A stretch of DNA of 64,000 bases from Hymenobacter sp. BRD128 (GTDB lineage Bacteria; Bacteroidota; Bacteroidia; Cytophagales; Hymenobacteraceae): NCBI RefSeq assembly GCF_013256625.1, contig NZ_CP053908.1, positions 2,852,001-2,916,000 on the forward strand, written 5' to 3'. Below are positions 17,203 through 26,866 of this stretch, piece by piece. The position numbers were made by a program, and so were the translations under genes. A model generated the notes under the pieces. The model was not told the origin of the DNA, did not search any database, and was given only the letters and a program-made list of their open reading frames with translations. Every line of letters begins with the position of its first letter. Position 1 is the first letter of the stretch.

Positions 17203-19245
17203 TTACAAAATCGGGCTGCCGTTGCGTACAGTAGCGCCGGGCTGCATCAGCGCCAGGCTGCCGTCGGCATTTTCAGCCAATAGCAACATGCCTTGGCTTT
17301 GAATTCCCTTTATCTCACGGGGCGCCAGGTTCAACAATACCATCGCCTGCTGGCCAATGAGCGCTTCAGGAATGAATGCTTCCGCAATACCGCTGACGAT
17401 AATGCGCTGGTCGAGGCCCGTGTCGACAGTCAGCTTGAGTAGCTTCTTCGTTTTAGCGATTTTTTCGGCGGCGATAATCGTACCGACGCGTAAGTCCATT
17501 TTGCCAAATTCATCGAAACTGACGTTTTCCTTGGCCGGCGTTACGGGCGTAGCGGCTAAGGCATTGGCCTGCTTGGTGTCGAGTAGTTTCTGCACCTGCG
17601 CATTCACCACCGAGTCGTCAATTTTCGCAAATAGCAGCGCTGGCTCCTGTAATTGGTGGCCGGCCGGTAGCTGCTCGGCTCGGCCCGCGCTAGCCCAGTC
17701 GCCGGGCGTGAAATTTAACATGGCAGCTAGCTTGCTGGCCGACTCGGGCAGGAACGGCGTGAGCAGCGGCACCAGCGCGGCGGCTACCTGCAAGGCAACG
17801 TGCAATACGGTGCCGGTGCGCGCCGCATCGGTTTTAATCAGATGCCAGGGCTGCGTATCAGCCAGGTATTTATTACCGAGGCGTGCCAGGTTCATTACCT
17901 CTGCTAGGGCATCGCGGAAGCGGTAGTTTTCGATAAGGTCGCCGACGCGCGCTGGAAACTCGGCTAGCTGCCGAAAAACCTCTTCGTCAATTTCTACCAA
18001 TTCGTCACGCGCGGGCACTTTGCCGTCAAAAAACTTCTGGGTGAGCACGGCGGCACGGTTCACAAAATTACCGAGCGTAGCTACCAGCTCATTATTATTG
18101 CGCGCCTGAAAATCCTTCCAGGTGAAATCGTTGTCTTTGGTTTCGGGCGCATTGGCGCACAGCACGTAGCGCAATACATCGGCCTGACCGGGAAAATCGG
18201 CTAGGTATTCGTGCAGCCACACCGCCCAGTTGCGCGAGGTGCTAATTTTGTCGCCTTCCAGATTTAGAAACTCATTAGCGGGCACGTTATCGGGCAGAAT
18301 AAAATCGCCGTGCGCCTTCAGCATTACCGGAAAAATAATGCAGTGAAAAACGATATTATCCTTACCAATAAAATGCACCAGCTTGGTGTCAGGGTCCTGC
18401 CAGTATGTTGACCACTCGTCCGGAAATCCTTCCTTGGTAGCTGAGATGTAGCCGATGGGCGCATCAAACCAGACATACAGCACTTTACCCTCAGCGCCAG
18501 GCACCGGCACGGGCACGCCCCAGTCGAGGTCGCGGGTTACGGCGCGCGGGTGCAGCCCTTGGTCAATCCACGATTTACACTGGCCGTAGACGTTGGTTTT
18601 CCAATCGTTTTTGTGGCCTTCGATTATCCATTCGCGCAGCCAGGGCTCGTACTGGTCGAGGGGCAAAAACCAGTGCTTAGTATCGCGCAATACCGGCGTG
18701 TTGCCGCTGAGCATGGAGCGCGGATTAATTAATTCCGTTGGGCTGAGCGAGCTGCCGCAGCGCTCGCACTGGTCGCCGTAGGCATTCTCGTTGCCACAGT
18801 TGGGGCAGGTGCCTACCACGTAGCGGTCGGCCAGAAACTGGCCTGCCTGCTCGTCGTAGAGCTGCTGGGTAGTCTGCTCAATGAATTTACCAGCCTCGTA
18901 TAATTTTTTAAAAAACTCGCTCGATACCTCGGCGTGGGTTGCGGAGGAAGTGCGCGAATACACATCGAACGACACGTTGAAATCACGGAACGAGTCGCGA
19001 ATTATGGCGTGGTATTTATCTACCACCTGCTGCGGCGTAACACCTTCCTTCTGAGCCCGAATAGTAATGGGCACGCCGTGCTCGTCGGAACCACAAATAA
19101 ATTTTACGTCGCGGTTTTGGGCACGCAGGTAGCGCACGTAAATATCGGCGGGCAAGTATACCCCGGCCAGGTGCCCGATATGCACCGGGCCATTGGCATA
19201 AGGCAGGGCGGCCGTTACGGCGTAGCGCTTTGGTTGTGAAGTCAT
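17203..19245 (-). CDS. metG: Methionyl-tRNA synthetase with C-terminal tRNA-binding domain
   Basis: A 680-residue class I synthetase that charges tRNA-Met. HIGH motif as [11 protein letters not shown] (about residues 18-28), zinc knuckle [18 protein letters not shown] (about 145-162), KMSKS-equivalent GDKISTSRN (about 330), and anticodon-binding helices. Residues 570-680 are an EMAP/Trbp111-like domain ([44 protein letters not shown]) that promotes dimerisation and tRNA binding. Full length; the start [16 protein letters not shown] is standard. Confidence 0.97.
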   Translation of the reverse strand: MTSQPKRYAVTAALPYANGPVHIGHLAGVYLPADIYVRYLRAQNRDVKFICGSDEHGVPITIRAQKEGVTPQQVVDKYHAIIRDSFRDFNVSFDVYSRTSSATHAEVSSEFFKKLYEAGKFIEQTTQQLYDEQAGQFLADRYVVGTCPNCGNENAYGDQCERCGSSLSPTELINPRSMLSGNTPVLRDTKHWFLPLDQYEPWLREWIIEGHKNDWKTNVYGQCKSWIDQGLHPRAVTRDLDWGVPVPVPGAEGKVLYVWFDAPIGYISATKEGFPDEWSTYWQDPDTKLVHFIGKDNIVFHCIIFPVMLKAHGDFILPDNVPANEFLNLEGDKISTSRNWAVWLHEYLADFPGQADVLRYVLCANAPETKDNDFTWKDFQARNNNELVATLGNFVNRAAVLTQKFFDGKVPARDELVEIDEEVFRQLAEFPARVGDLIENYRFRDALAEVMNLARLGNKYLADTQPWHLIKTDAARTGTVLHVALQVAAALVPLLTPFLPESASKLAAMLNFTPGDWASAGRAEQLPAGHQLQEPALLFAKIDDSVVNAQVQKLLDTKQANALAATPVTPAKENVSFDEFGKMDLRVGTIIAAEKIAKTKKLLKLTVDTGLDQRIIVSGIAEAFIPEALIGQQAMVLLNLAPREIKGIQSQGMLLLAENADGSLALMQPGATVRNGSPIL

Positions 19246-19489
19246 TGCAAATAAATAACCGGCACCTTAAATCAGCAATCAACTGGCTTACGCAAGCCAA
19301 CTGCTTTCCTTAGAATTTCAGATGGGGCACGGAGAAAAAAATAATTACAGAAAAAGGCAAAAAATTCGCCGGGGTTTTTAACAAAAATGCAAAAAGCCCG
19401 TTTGCTAATTAATTAAATTAGTAAACGACGCACTGGCGTAGCTGCCAGCCACTTACTTTTCTTCTTTTCTTTCCAAAACCCTTTTACTC

Positions 19490-20170
19490 ATGCCTAAAAA
19501 AACTACTGCGGATGCACCGGTTACGGCTGCTCCTGCCAAACGCACGCCCGAGGAAAAAGCGCAACGCAAGGCTGATAAAGCCGGGCGCCGCGCCACCAAA
19601 TCACTCTCTGACGACCGCGCCGAAAAGAAGGCTAGCCAGAAACAAACCCTGAAGTCGGCCGCTAAGCAGCTGCAAAAGGAGCTGGATGCGCGCATGAACG
19701 AAGTGGTGGACCGCATCCGCAAAGAAACGAAAGCCAAGCTGAAAGAAGTGGTGAAGGAAGCTACGCGCCGCCTCGACGTAGATACCGAGCGCATGTTTGA
19801 GCAGGCGCTGCACACCATTGTGCGCCACTACGATTCCATCGCGCCGGGCCGCACCACCGATATCAACCTGCCCGCCCCGGTTGCCGACGGGGCTAGCGAG
19901 GCTCCCGGCGGCGCCACCCACGGCCGCCAGGCGCCCCAGAAGCTTAATAAGAATGGCGGGGCCCGCAAGTCCCGGGACGCCGCTGCCTCGGACAGTGGCA
20001 GCGACACGGGCAAAAAGCGGGCGGGCCGCCCGACCGGCAGCGCCAGCAAGCCCAGCACGACGGGCCGGGGCCCCGGCCGCCCCAAGCGCCAGTCCGAACC
20101 CGTAGCAACTGCCGACGTGAGCACTCCCGAAGCCACGACCAACGACAGCGTGGCGGTGGATACAGTATAA
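19490..20170 (+). CDS. Basic coiled-coil protein with AT-hook-like tail
   Basis: A 226-residue cytosolic protein. Residues 1-60 are Lys/Ala-rich; residues 50-110 are a strongly charged helix likely to form a coiled coil (KSAAKQLQKELDARMNEVV, RIRKETKAKLKEVVKEATR). The tail (about 165-205) carries two AT-hook-like cores, KKRAGRPTGS and GRGPGRPKRQ, in a low-complexity A/S/T/G context. This suggests a DNA-bridging nucleoid-associated role, but the arginine before the GRP core is replaced (AGRP, PGRP), so binding is inferred. Single gene with its own terminator at 20196. Confidence 0.65.
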   Translation: MPKKTTADAPVTAAPAKRTPEEKAQRKADKAGRRATKSLSDDRAEKKASQKQTLKSAAKQLQKELDARMNEVVDRIRKETKAKLKEVVKEATRRLDVDTERMFEQALHTIVRHYDSIAPGRTTDINLPAPVADGASEAPGGATHGRQAPQKLNKNGGARKSRDAAASDSGSDTGKKRAGRPTGSASKPSTTGRGPGRPKRQSEPVATADVSTPEATTNDSVAVDTV

Positions 20171-20195
20171 GTTTTCCAATCAAAACACCTTTGTA

Positions 20196-20235
20196 AAAAA
20201 GGCCGTTGCCAGCGCTGGCAACGGCCTTTTTGTGT
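20196..20235 (+). terminator. Terminator after the AT-hook gene
   Basis: A perfect self-complementary hairpin centred on AGCGCT (GGCCGTTGCC...GGCAACGGCC) with A and T runs on either side lies 26 nt after the stop. Convergent use by the gene ending at 20252 is possible. Confidence 0.85.
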
Positions 20236-20251
20236 GGCAGCCCATCATTGG

Positions 20252-20611
20252 CTAGGGCCGGCGCAGCGTGTCGGGCAGGCCCTGGTCGAGGCGTTGCAGG
20301 CGGGTTTCGTTGGTGGTGATATTGGCGTCATTGGTGTTCAGCGACTCGGGGCGCTTGAGGCGGTTGATGTCGGAGGCCTGCTCGCCAAGGCGCAGGGTGT
20401 TGGGGGTGGCATCGGGCACGGCAGCGGCCGGGGCGGTGCCGCGCGTGGTATTGGCGTTGTAAATGGCGCGGCGGTCGGCATCGGTCACAACCTCAGTGGG
20501 CACGGCACGCGGGGCCGAGGTTTCGGCGGTGCGCTCGGTGGCCGAGCAGGCAGCCAAAGCTAGCGGCAACGCCAGGCTAGCGATGGGGCGAAAAAAAAAT
20601 CGGGCAAACAT
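20252..20611 (-). CDS. Small lipoprotein, unknown function
   Basis: A 119-residue protein. The signal peptide ends in the lipobox LALAAC (about residues 17-22), so it is probably acylated on Cys22 and membrane-anchored. The mature region is hydrophilic and low-complexity (TTRGTAPAAAVPDATPNTLRL, NTNDANITTNETRLQRLDQ) with no family match recognised. Confidence 0.65.
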   Translation of the reverse strand: MFARFFFRPIASLALPLALAACSATERTAETSAPRAVPTEVVTDADRRAIYNANTTRGTAPAAAVPDATPNTLRLGEQASDINRLKRPESLNTNDANITTNETRLQRLDQGLPDTLRRP

Positions 20612-20683
20612 GATAGCAGCATAAAGGCGACCCTGGGCGGGCCGCCTTTATGCTTAACGGATTACGGGCGCGGTAGTTGGCCG

Positions 20684-21253
20684 TTATTTTTTCGGCTCAA
20701 ACAGGAGCGCGTTGCCATCCATGCAGTAGCGCTGGCCGGTGGGCTTGGGGCCGTCGTCGAAGACGTGGCCGAGGTGGCCACCGCACTTAGCACACACTAT
20801 CTCATCGCGGCTCATGCCGAAGCTCTCATCCGATTTTACTTTGACACTGGCCGCCGTGGCCGGCGCGAAGAAACTGGGCCAGCCAGTGCCCGAGTCAAAC
20901 TTGGTATCGCTGGAAAACAGCAGGTTGTGGTCGGCGGCGCAGTAGTAAGTGCCAGCCGCGTGGTTGTCGTGGTACTTGCCGGTGAAAGGCCGCTCGGTGC
21001 CCTCTTCTCGCAAGATGTAGTATTGGTCGGGGGTGAGCAGCTTTTTCCACTCGGCATCGGTGTGCTGCACCGGAAACTCACCAGGCTTGCCCGTTACGGG
21101 CTGGGGCTGGGGGTATTTAGCCGTGGTGACGGTAGCACCTTTGAGGCCGGCGGGCACGGCCGCTACGGTTTTGGGCTGGTCGGCGTGGCTCTGCGAGCAG
21201 GCCGGGGTAAAAGCAACGGCGCTCAGCAAAAGTGGAAGCAGGGAAAAACGCAT
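20684..21253 (-). CDS. msrB: Exported peptide-methionine (R)-S-oxide reductase
   Basis: A 189-residue protein. A signal peptide with a probable lipobox (TPAC at 16-19) is followed by an MsrB domain: EWKKLLTPDQYYILREEGTE, GTGWPSFFAPA, CAKCGGHLGHVFDDGP and the catalytic-Cys region RYCMDGNALLF. It reduces methionine-R-sulfoxide in proteins, here in the periplasm. The structural zinc normally uses two CxxC pairs: the second is intact (CAKC), but the first reads CAAD, so zinc binding may be lost. The usual RYC(I/M)NS near the active site is RYCMDG. Confidence 0.92.
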   Translation of the reverse strand: MRFSLLPLLLSAVAFTPACSQSHADQPKTVAAVPAGLKGATVTTAKYPQPQPVTGKPGEFPVQHTDAEWKKLLTPDQYYILREEGTERPFTGKYHDNHAAGTYYCAADHNLLFSSDTKFDSGTGWPSFFAPATAASVKVKSDESFGMSRDEIVCAKCGGHLGHVFDDGPKPTGQRYCMDGNALLFEPKK

Positions 21254-21446
21254 GGCGAAAGAAATTCTGGGCTAGGTTATCAGCTTAACAAACGTAAAAG
21301 CCAAGGCGTTCGGATGCGGGGCAGCCGGGACTAGCCGGGGCTGCGGGCACTAAAACTCTCGAATTCAGCCGGAACGTTTGCGGGGGCGGCTAGCGTTGAT
21401 TTTCAGGATAATAAAAAGGCAACTCGGTTTTCTACTTGAAAATCCG

Positions 21447-21454
21447 TACCTTTG
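21447..21454 (+). promoter_or_regulatory. -7 element of typA
   Basis: TACCTTTG, extended by CGGCCG exactly as at rplY, lies only 20 nt before the typA ATG. It supports the 21474 start and a very short leader. The -33 box is weak. Confidence 0.6.
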
Positions 21455-21473
21455 CGGCCGCAAAAACATACGT

Positions 21474-23285
21474 ATGACCCAGAACATTCGGAATATCGCC
21501 ATCATTGCCCACGTTGACCACGGCAAGACGACTTTGGTGGATAAGATTATCCACGCCTCCAAGATTTTCGACGCGCACCAGCACTTCGACGACCTCATCC
21601 TCGACGACAACCCGTTGGAGCGTGAGCGCGGCATTACCATCGTATCGAAGAACGTATCGGTACGCTACAACGGCGTGAAAATCAACATCATCGACACCCC
21701 TGGTCACGCCGACTTCGGCGGTGAGGTAGAGCGCGTGCTGAAGATGGCCGACGGCGTGCTGCTGCTCGTGGACGCCTTCGAAGGTGCCATGCCGCAGACC
21801 CGCTTCGTGCTGGGCAAGGCCCTGGGCCTGGGCCTGAAACCCATTGTGGTAGTGAACAAAGTAGACAAGGAAAACTGCCGCCCCGACGAGGTGCACGAGC
21901 AGGTTTTCGACCTCATGTTCAACCTCGGGGCTACCGAGGACCAGCTTGATTTCGTGACGCTGTACGGCTCGTCGAAGCAGGGCTGGATGAGCACCGACTG
22001 GAAGCAGAAGACCGACAACATCATTCCGCTGCTCGACGCGGTGGTGGCCTCGATTCCGCCCGCGCCGGTGCTCGAAGGCACGCCCCAGATGCAGGTGACC
22101 TCGCTCGACTACTCGTCGTTTGTGGGCCGCATCGCCATCGGCCGCGTGCACCGCGGCACCCTGAAAGAGGGTGGCAACATGAGCCTGATGAAGGCCGATG
22201 GCAGCATCAAAAAGGTAAAAATCCGTGAGCTGCACGTGTTTGAGGGCCTCGGCCGCAACAAGGTGGAGGAAGTAAGCAGCGGCGAAATCTGCGCCGTGTC
22301 AGGTATTGAAGGCTTCGACATCGGCGATACCCTGGCCGACGCCGAGAACCCCGAGGCGCTGCCCCGCATCAGCATCGACGAGCCGACGATGAACATGCTG
22401 TTCACCATCAACAACTCGCCGTTTTTTGGCAAGGAAGGTAAATTCGTGACGTCGCGTCACTTGCGCGACCGTCTGTTCAAAGAAACCGAAAAAAACCTGG
22501 CCCTGCGCGTGCAGACCACTGACAAGGAAGACACCTTCCTGGTGTTTGGCCGCGGCATTCTGCACTTGTCGGTGCTTATCGAAACGATGCGCCGCGAAGG
22601 CTACGAGCTGCAAGTAGGCCAGCCCCAGGTGCTGTTCAAGGAAGATGACAATGGCAACCGCCTGGAGCCCGTGGAGCTGCTGGTAGTGGACGTGCCGGAG
22701 GAAACCGCCGGCAAGGTGATTGAGCTGGTGAGCATGCGCAAGGGCGAGATGACCATCATGGAGCCCAAGGGCGACTTGCAGCACCTGGAATTCAGCATTC
22801 CGAGCCGCGGCCTCATTGGCTTGCGTAACAACGTGCTGACCGCCACCGCGGGTGAGGCCATCATGAACCACCGCTTTGCCGCCTACGAGCCCCACAAGGG
22901 TCCGATTCCGGGCCGCATCGCGGGCTCGCTGATTTCGCTCGAAACCGGCCCCGGCACCGCGTACACCATTGACAAGATGCAGGACCGCGGCTCGTTCTTC
23001 GTGGACCCGGGCGAGGAAGTATACGCTGGCCAGGTTATCGGCGAGCACACCCGCCCCAACGACTTGACCATCAACATCCAGAAGGGCAAGAAGCTGACCA
23101 ACATGCGCGCCTCGGGCTCGGATGAGAACGCCAAAATCGTTCCCAAGCGTCAGTTCTCGCTCGAAGAAGCCATGGAATACATCCAGAAGGATGAGTACCT
23201 GGAAGTAACGCCCAAGTCGGTGCGCATGCGCAAGATTCTGCTCGACGAGAACGAGCGCCTGCGCTACGCCAAGACGGCGGAGTAA
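21474..23285 (+). CDS. typA: Ribosome-associated GTPase TypA/BipA
   Basis: 603 residues from the ATG at 21474 (MTQNIRNIAIIAHVDHGKTTL); the -7 element at 21447 excludes longer forms. Translation-factor GTPase domain: AHVDHGKT (G1), RGITI (G2), DTPGHADFGGEV (G3), NKVDKE (G4). It is followed by EF-Tu domain 2, EF-G-like domains III and V, and the TypA-specific C-terminal domain. It binds 70S ribosomes and assists 50S assembly and stress adaptation. Full length. Confidence 0.97.
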   Translation: MTQNIRNIAIIAHVDHGKTTLVDKIIHASKIFDAHQHFDDLILDDNPLERERGITIVSKNVSVRYNGVKINIIDTPGHADFGGEVERVLKMADGVLLLVDAFEGAMPQTRFVLGKALGLGLKPIVVVNKVDKENCRPDEVHEQVFDLMFNLGATEDQLDFVTLYGSSKQGWMSTDWKQKTDNIIPLLDAVVASIPPAPVLEGTPQMQVTSLDYSSFVGRIAIGRVHRGTLKEGGNMSLMKADGSIKKVKIRELHVFEGLGRNKVEEVSSGEICAVSGIEGFDIGDTLADAENPEALPRISIDEPTMNMLFTINNSPFFGKEGKFVTSRHLRDRLFKETEKNLALRVQTTDKEDTFLVFGRGILHLSVLIETMRREGYELQVGQPQVLFKEDDNGNRLEPVELLVVDVPEETAGKVIELVSMRKGEMTIMEPKGDLQHLEFSIPSRGLIGLRNNVLTATAGEAIMNHRFAAYEPHKGPIPGRIAGSLISLETGPGTAYTIDKMQDRGSFFVDPGEEVYAGQVIGEHTRPNDLTINIQKGKKLTNMRASGSDENAKIVPKRQFSLEEAMEYIQKDEYLEVTPKSVRMRKILLDENERLRYAKTAE

Positions 23286-23341
23286 ATCGCAGATTGACGC
23301 TGATTTTTGTGAGTTTGCAGATTCGGTCGTCAGCAATTTTT

Positions 23342-23373
23342 GAAAAAGGCGCGGCGTTGGTCGCGCCTTTTTC
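23342..23373 (+). terminator. Terminator after typA
   Basis: A perfect 12-bp stem (23342-23353 with 23362-23373, GAAAAAGGCGCG/CGCGCCTTTTTC) continues into more T and lies 56 nt after the typA stop. Confidence 0.85.
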
Positions 23374-23408
23374 TTTTTTCCTCTGAGCACTACTCAGGTT
23401 TCGATTTT

Positions 23409-23924
23409 ATGAATCAAGGTAATCTACCCCCGTTTATTCAGCTTTTTACCCTGGCCGACAGCGAAGCTACCCAGCGCCTCACCGAGCGGCTAGCCCTAGT
23501 GCTGCGCGACCCGACGGCCTATCAAACTCAGTATGCCGAGGAGCTGGCCGAGCGTGGCATTGAAACGGCGCTACCCGCCCAGGAGCTGCGCGATGTAGCG
23601 CTGCTTGACGGGCTGCTGTGGGAGGAATTGCTGTGGGAAGCCGACTGGACCGACCCGGCCGGCGACCTGGTTGATGGCCTCAACGAAACACTGGCGCAGC
23701 AAGGCCGGCCTGAGCGCCTGGCTGAACTGACCGGCGCACGCGCCGCGACCACCGGCCCCGAGGCTCTCGACGTGCTGCAAGACCTTTTGGAGCCGCTGAG
23801 CCTGGCGCTGGTGTTGCTTCCGCTTGACAGCGACTCGCATGCACTCAGCGTAGTAGCTGAAAGCCAGGCAAACGAACTGCGGAGCCTGGCCAAACAGCTG
23901 GGCTTTGGCCTGACGGTGTACTAG
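23409..23924 (+). CDS. Acidic hypothetical protein
   Basis: 171 residues from the ATG at 23409 (MNQGNLPPFIQLF). A soluble, acidic, Leu-rich helical protein with no signal peptide; the C-terminal part (LALVLLPLDSDSHALSVVAES) could be a beta strand followed by a helix. No motif recognised. The last four bases, CTAG, are shared with the stop codon of the convergent methyltransferase gene. Confidence 0.6.
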   Translation: MNQGNLPPFIQLFTLADSEATQRLTERLALVLRDPTAYQTQYAEELAERGIETALPAQELRDVALLDGLLWEELLWEADWTDPAGDLVDGLNETLAQQGRPERLAELTGARAATTGPEALDVLQDLLEPLSLALVLLPLDSDSHALSVVAESQANELRSLAKQLGFGLTVY

Positions 23925-24751
23925 CCCCGCTGCCGCACGGCCTCAAAAGTGAGCACGGCGGCGGCCACGCTCACGTTGAGCGAGTCGAGCACGCCGCGCA
24001 TGGGGATAATAATGGTTTCGTCGCACGTCGCGCGGGTGGCGGGCGTGAGGCCGTCGGCCTCGGTGCCGAGCACCAGCGCCGTGGGGCCGGTGAGGGTAGT
24101 GGCGGTGTAGCTTTTGGCGTCGTCGGCGAGGGCGGCGGCGAAGGTGCGAATGCCATTTCCCCGCAAAAAAGCCAGGATTTCGGCCATCGGCGCGGCTATG
24201 GTGGGCACCGTGAAGATGCCACCCAGGCTAGCCCGGATGACGTTGGGGTTGTAGAGGTCGGTGCGCGGGTCGCCGACCAGCACGGCGTGGGCGGGGGCGG
24301 CATCGGCGGTGCGCAGGATGGCGCCGAGGTTGCCGGGTTTCTCCACGGCTTCGAGCACGAGGATGAGCGGGTTTTCGGGCAGCACCAGGTCGGCCAGGGT
24401 GCGGTGCGGGGTGTGCAGCACTGCCAGCACGCCATCGGAGCGCTCGCGCACCGCTAGCTTGGCAAACACGGCGGCGCTCACGGGCAGGTACTCGTAGGGG
24501 CGCGGCACGAGGCGGGCAGGCGCGGCCAGCTCGTGCGCAATACTCTCGCCGGCTAGCTCCTCGCACACGAAGAGCGTGGCCACGGCCCAGCCGGCCTGCC
24601 GGGCGTTGGTGAGCTCGCGGTAGCCCTCGACCAGCGTGAGGCCCTGGCGGCGGCGCTCGGCCGATTTTTCCTGCAAGCGCAGCACTTCTTTAATGCGCGG
24701 GTTGTGCAGGCTGGTAATGCGGTCGGGCTGAGCAGGGCGGGCGGCAAACAT
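23921..24751 (-). CDS. TrmH/SpoU-family RNA 2'-O-methyltransferase
   Basis: 276 residues from the start at 24751 (MFAARPAQPDRITSLHNPRI); an upstream frame to 24841 adds an unlikely leader. N-terminal substrate-binding domain (LRLQEKSAERRRQGLTLVEGYREL) then the SPOUT knot: LILVLEAVEKPGNLGAILRTADA, TALVLGTEADGLTP and IPMRGVLDSLNVSVAAAVLTFEA. Such enzymes methylate ribose 2'-OH in rRNA or tRNA using SAM; the target position is not readable from sequence. Convergent with the acidic protein, sharing CTAG at 23921-23924. Confidence 0.92.
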   Translation of the reverse strand: MFAARPAQPDRITSLHNPRIKEVLRLQEKSAERRRQGLTLVEGYRELTNARQAGWAVATLFVCEELAGESIAHELAAPARLVPRPYEYLPVSAAVFAKLAVRERSDGVLAVLHTPHRTLADLVLPENPLILVLEAVEKPGNLGAILRTADAAPAHAVLVGDPRTDLYNPNVIRASLGGIFTVPTIAAPMAEILAFLRGNGIRTFAAALADDAKSYTATTLTGPTALVLGTEADGLTPATRATCDETIIIPMRGVLDSLNVSVAAAVLTFEAVRQRG

Positions 24752-24996
24752 AGGCCGAAGGTACGGCGCCGGCCGGGTCATTTTTGCACTGGCTGTCTTA
24801 CTGCAGAGGCGGCAACCGACCAGCCGCTTCACTAAAAACATTCAAGTAACCAACTGTTAATCAACATGTAAATTTCAACAATAAGTGAACCAGCCATGAA
24901 CTTACTCCCCGCTGCCAGGCCGGGCACTTTTGGCGGGGGCGGCGGCGTTAGCAGGCCACCGGCCGCAGTTGGCCGGCATCGCTTTTATTTGCCTGC

Positions 24997-25988
24997 ATGA
25001 AACTTCCGTTTGTTGCGGTGCTGGGCCTGGGGCTAAGCGCCGCCTGGGTGCCGGCCTCGGCCCAAGATGCTCCTCGCCAGCTGGGCGGCGCGCCTGTGGT
25101 GCCGGCCCCGGCCCCGCGCCAGGCGGCCCCGGCCCCGCGGCAGCTCGACGCCGTGCCCGCCGCTAGCCCCGCCCCGACCGTGGCGGCCGACTCGACCCGC
25201 CCGGCGCCGGTGGCCACTACCCCGGCCGCTAGCCCCGCGCCGGCGGCCCAACCCGCGCAGCCGGCGCCCGGCCCGTTCAACCGGCCCTACATCATGGGGG
25301 GGCGACGCAGCCGACCCGCTACCAAGTGGGCCTCAAAAATGGGGCAGTGTATAATGTTTACGACGTGCAGGTGAAGCAGCCGCTGTTTGGGCGCAATTTT
25401 TTGCTGCTCGACGGCCAGCGCCGCGTGGAGCTGAGCGAGGTGGGTTTCTATGAAAATGAAACCGGCCACTACGTGCGCACTACGCTGCCGCACTCGTCGC
25501 GCGAGGCCACGCTGCGCCGCGAAAAAACCGGCCGCATCAGCCTCTACGCCACCTATAATACCAGCTACTCGCCGGGCGGCTACGGCATGCCGGGCTTCGG
25601 CTACGGCGGCTTTGGCTACGGCGGCTTCGGAGGCTACCCCTACGGCGGCTACCGCACCACCAAGACCGAGTATTTCTCGAAAGACAACGGCCCGATTCAG
25701 AACCTGAGCGCCCGCAACCTGGCCCTGGCTACCACCGACAATGCCGGCGTGCAGGAGCTGCTGGCCCAGGCGCGGCGCTACCAAACTTCCACCACCATCG
25801 CCTACGTGGCGGGAGCTGGCCTGCTGGCTTATGGACTGCTGCAATCTTTTCAGGCCAATAGCACGGGTATCTCGCCGATTACTTACGCGGCCATTCCGGT
25901 GCTCATCGTGCCGCTGGTGCTGCAAGGCAAGCAGGCCGCGGCCCAGCGCCAGGCCATTGCGCTGTACAACAGCGGCGGGCTGCGGTAA
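24997..25988 (+). pseudogene. Secreted Pro/Ala- and Gly/Tyr-rich hypothetical protein, frameshifted
   Basis: The restored length is about 330 residues. Signal peptide (MKLPFVAVLGLGLSAAW, cleavage near ASAQ); Pro/Ala-rich linker (residues 25-95); a domain with GLKNGAVYNVYDVQVKQP and LLLDGQRRVELSEVGFYENE; a Gly/Tyr tract with repeated YGG/GFGG units (about 195-220); then two hydrophobic segments near the C-terminus. The N-terminal frame runs into G7 at 25296-25302, after which the continuation (RYQVGLKNG) is one frame over; an eighth G joins the halves. Probably a sequence error. Function unknown. Confidence 0.6.
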
Positions 25989-26075
25989 AAGGGAATCGGG
26001 CAGAAAGAATTTAGCAACCGGAATTGTCGCCTTGATACTTCCTGCTGCTAAATTCTTTCTGCCAGATTCCCTTTT
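25987..26075. repeat. Palindromic element (30-bp arms)
   Basis: 25987-26016 pairs with 26046-26075 at 29 of 30 positions around a 29-nt centre. The arm motif GGGCAGAAAGAATTTAGCA is unrelated to the other palindromes here. The left end overlaps the stop codon of the preceding gene. Confidence 0.75.
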
Positions 26076-26113
26076 CAATAAACCTGCGGACTTGGTTTGC
26101 AGTACGCTTGCGC

Positions 26114-26866
26114 ATGCCTTCTTCTCGCCCGGCGGCGCCCGCCCCTGCCGCTGATTTTGCAGCCCGCCAAGCGCTGGCGCTGCTAGCCCACCAGCGGCTG
26201 TGCGCCGAGTACGGGGCGCCGTTTTTGTTTTTCAGTGATAAAGACCCGCTAAGCGAGCTTATCAGCGCGCTGCTTTCGCACCGCACCAAGAATGCCGACT
26301 CGCACCGCGCCTATCAGCAGCTGCGCGCCACCTTCCCAACCTGGGAGGACGTGCGCGACGCGCCCACCATCGACGTGCAGCGCGCCCTGAGCGCCTGCAC
26401 CTGGCCCGAGCAGAAGGCGCCGCGCATCCAGGCGGTGCTGCGCGAGATAAGCCGCCGCTGCGGCGACGAAAACCTGCCGCCCTGCTCACTCGACTTTCTG
26501 GCCGACCGCCCCATTGCCGAGGCCCGCGCCTGGCTCGAAAGCATAACGGGCGTGGGGCCCAAGACCAGCGCGGCCACGCTGCTGTTCAGCAAGTTGCGCC
26601 TGCCGGCCATGCCCGTCGATAGCCACCACTACCGCGTGGCGCAGCGGCTGGGCCTCATTGGGCCGAAGGTGGGCGAAGGCCCCGCCCACGCCCTGCTGGC
26701 CGCCCTGCTGCCGCCCGACTGGACGGCCCAGCAGGTGTACGACCACCACGAGGCACTCATGTTTCACGGCCAAAAGTGCTGCTTTTTTCACCAGCCCGCC
26801 TGCCAGCGCTGCATCATGCGCGATGTGTGCCCCGTAGGGCAGGCGGCAGTGGCTAGCCCCTCATGA
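26114..26866 (+). CDS. Endonuclease III-like HhH-GPD DNA glycosylase with Fe-S cluster
   Basis: 250 residues from the ATG at 26114 (MPSSRPAAPAP). Helix-hairpin-helix ITGVGPKTSAATLL with catalytic Lys150, followed by VDSHHYRVAQRLGL with catalytic Asp169. The C-terminal cysteines (CCFFHQPACQRCIMRDVCP) form the 4Fe-4S loop. It should excise damaged pyrimidines or otherwise incise DNA. The N-terminal helix LLSHRTKNADSHRAYQ replaces the usual LLSxQTTD, so this is a divergent paralogue and another Nth is expected elsewhere. Overlaps the DUF167 gene by four bases (ATGA). Confidence 0.85.
   Translation: MPSSRPAAPAPAADFAARQALALLAHQRLCAEYGAPFLFFSDKDPLSELISALLSHRTKNADSHRAYQQLRATFPTWEDVRDAPTIDVQRALSACTWPEQKAPRIQAVLREISRRCGDENLPPCSLDFLADRPIAEARAWLESITGVGPKTSAATLLFSKLRLPAMPVDSHHYRVAQRLGLIGPKVGEGPAHALLAALLPPDWTAQQVYDHHEALMFHGQKCCFFHQPACQRCIMRDVCPVGQAAVASPS

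Noticed and set aside
21432..23390. Two long minus-strand frames opposite typA
   Set aside because: His/Val/Leu-rich shadow translations of a highly conserved gene; no independent evidence.
22299..23390. 363-residue antisense frame as a possible de novo gene
   Set aside because: It spans the typA stop and terminator and mirrors codon bias of typA.
24997..25374. Two separate genes at 24997-25374 and 25326-25988
   Set aside because: The second has no start context of its own, and one G in the G7 run makes a single secreted protein.
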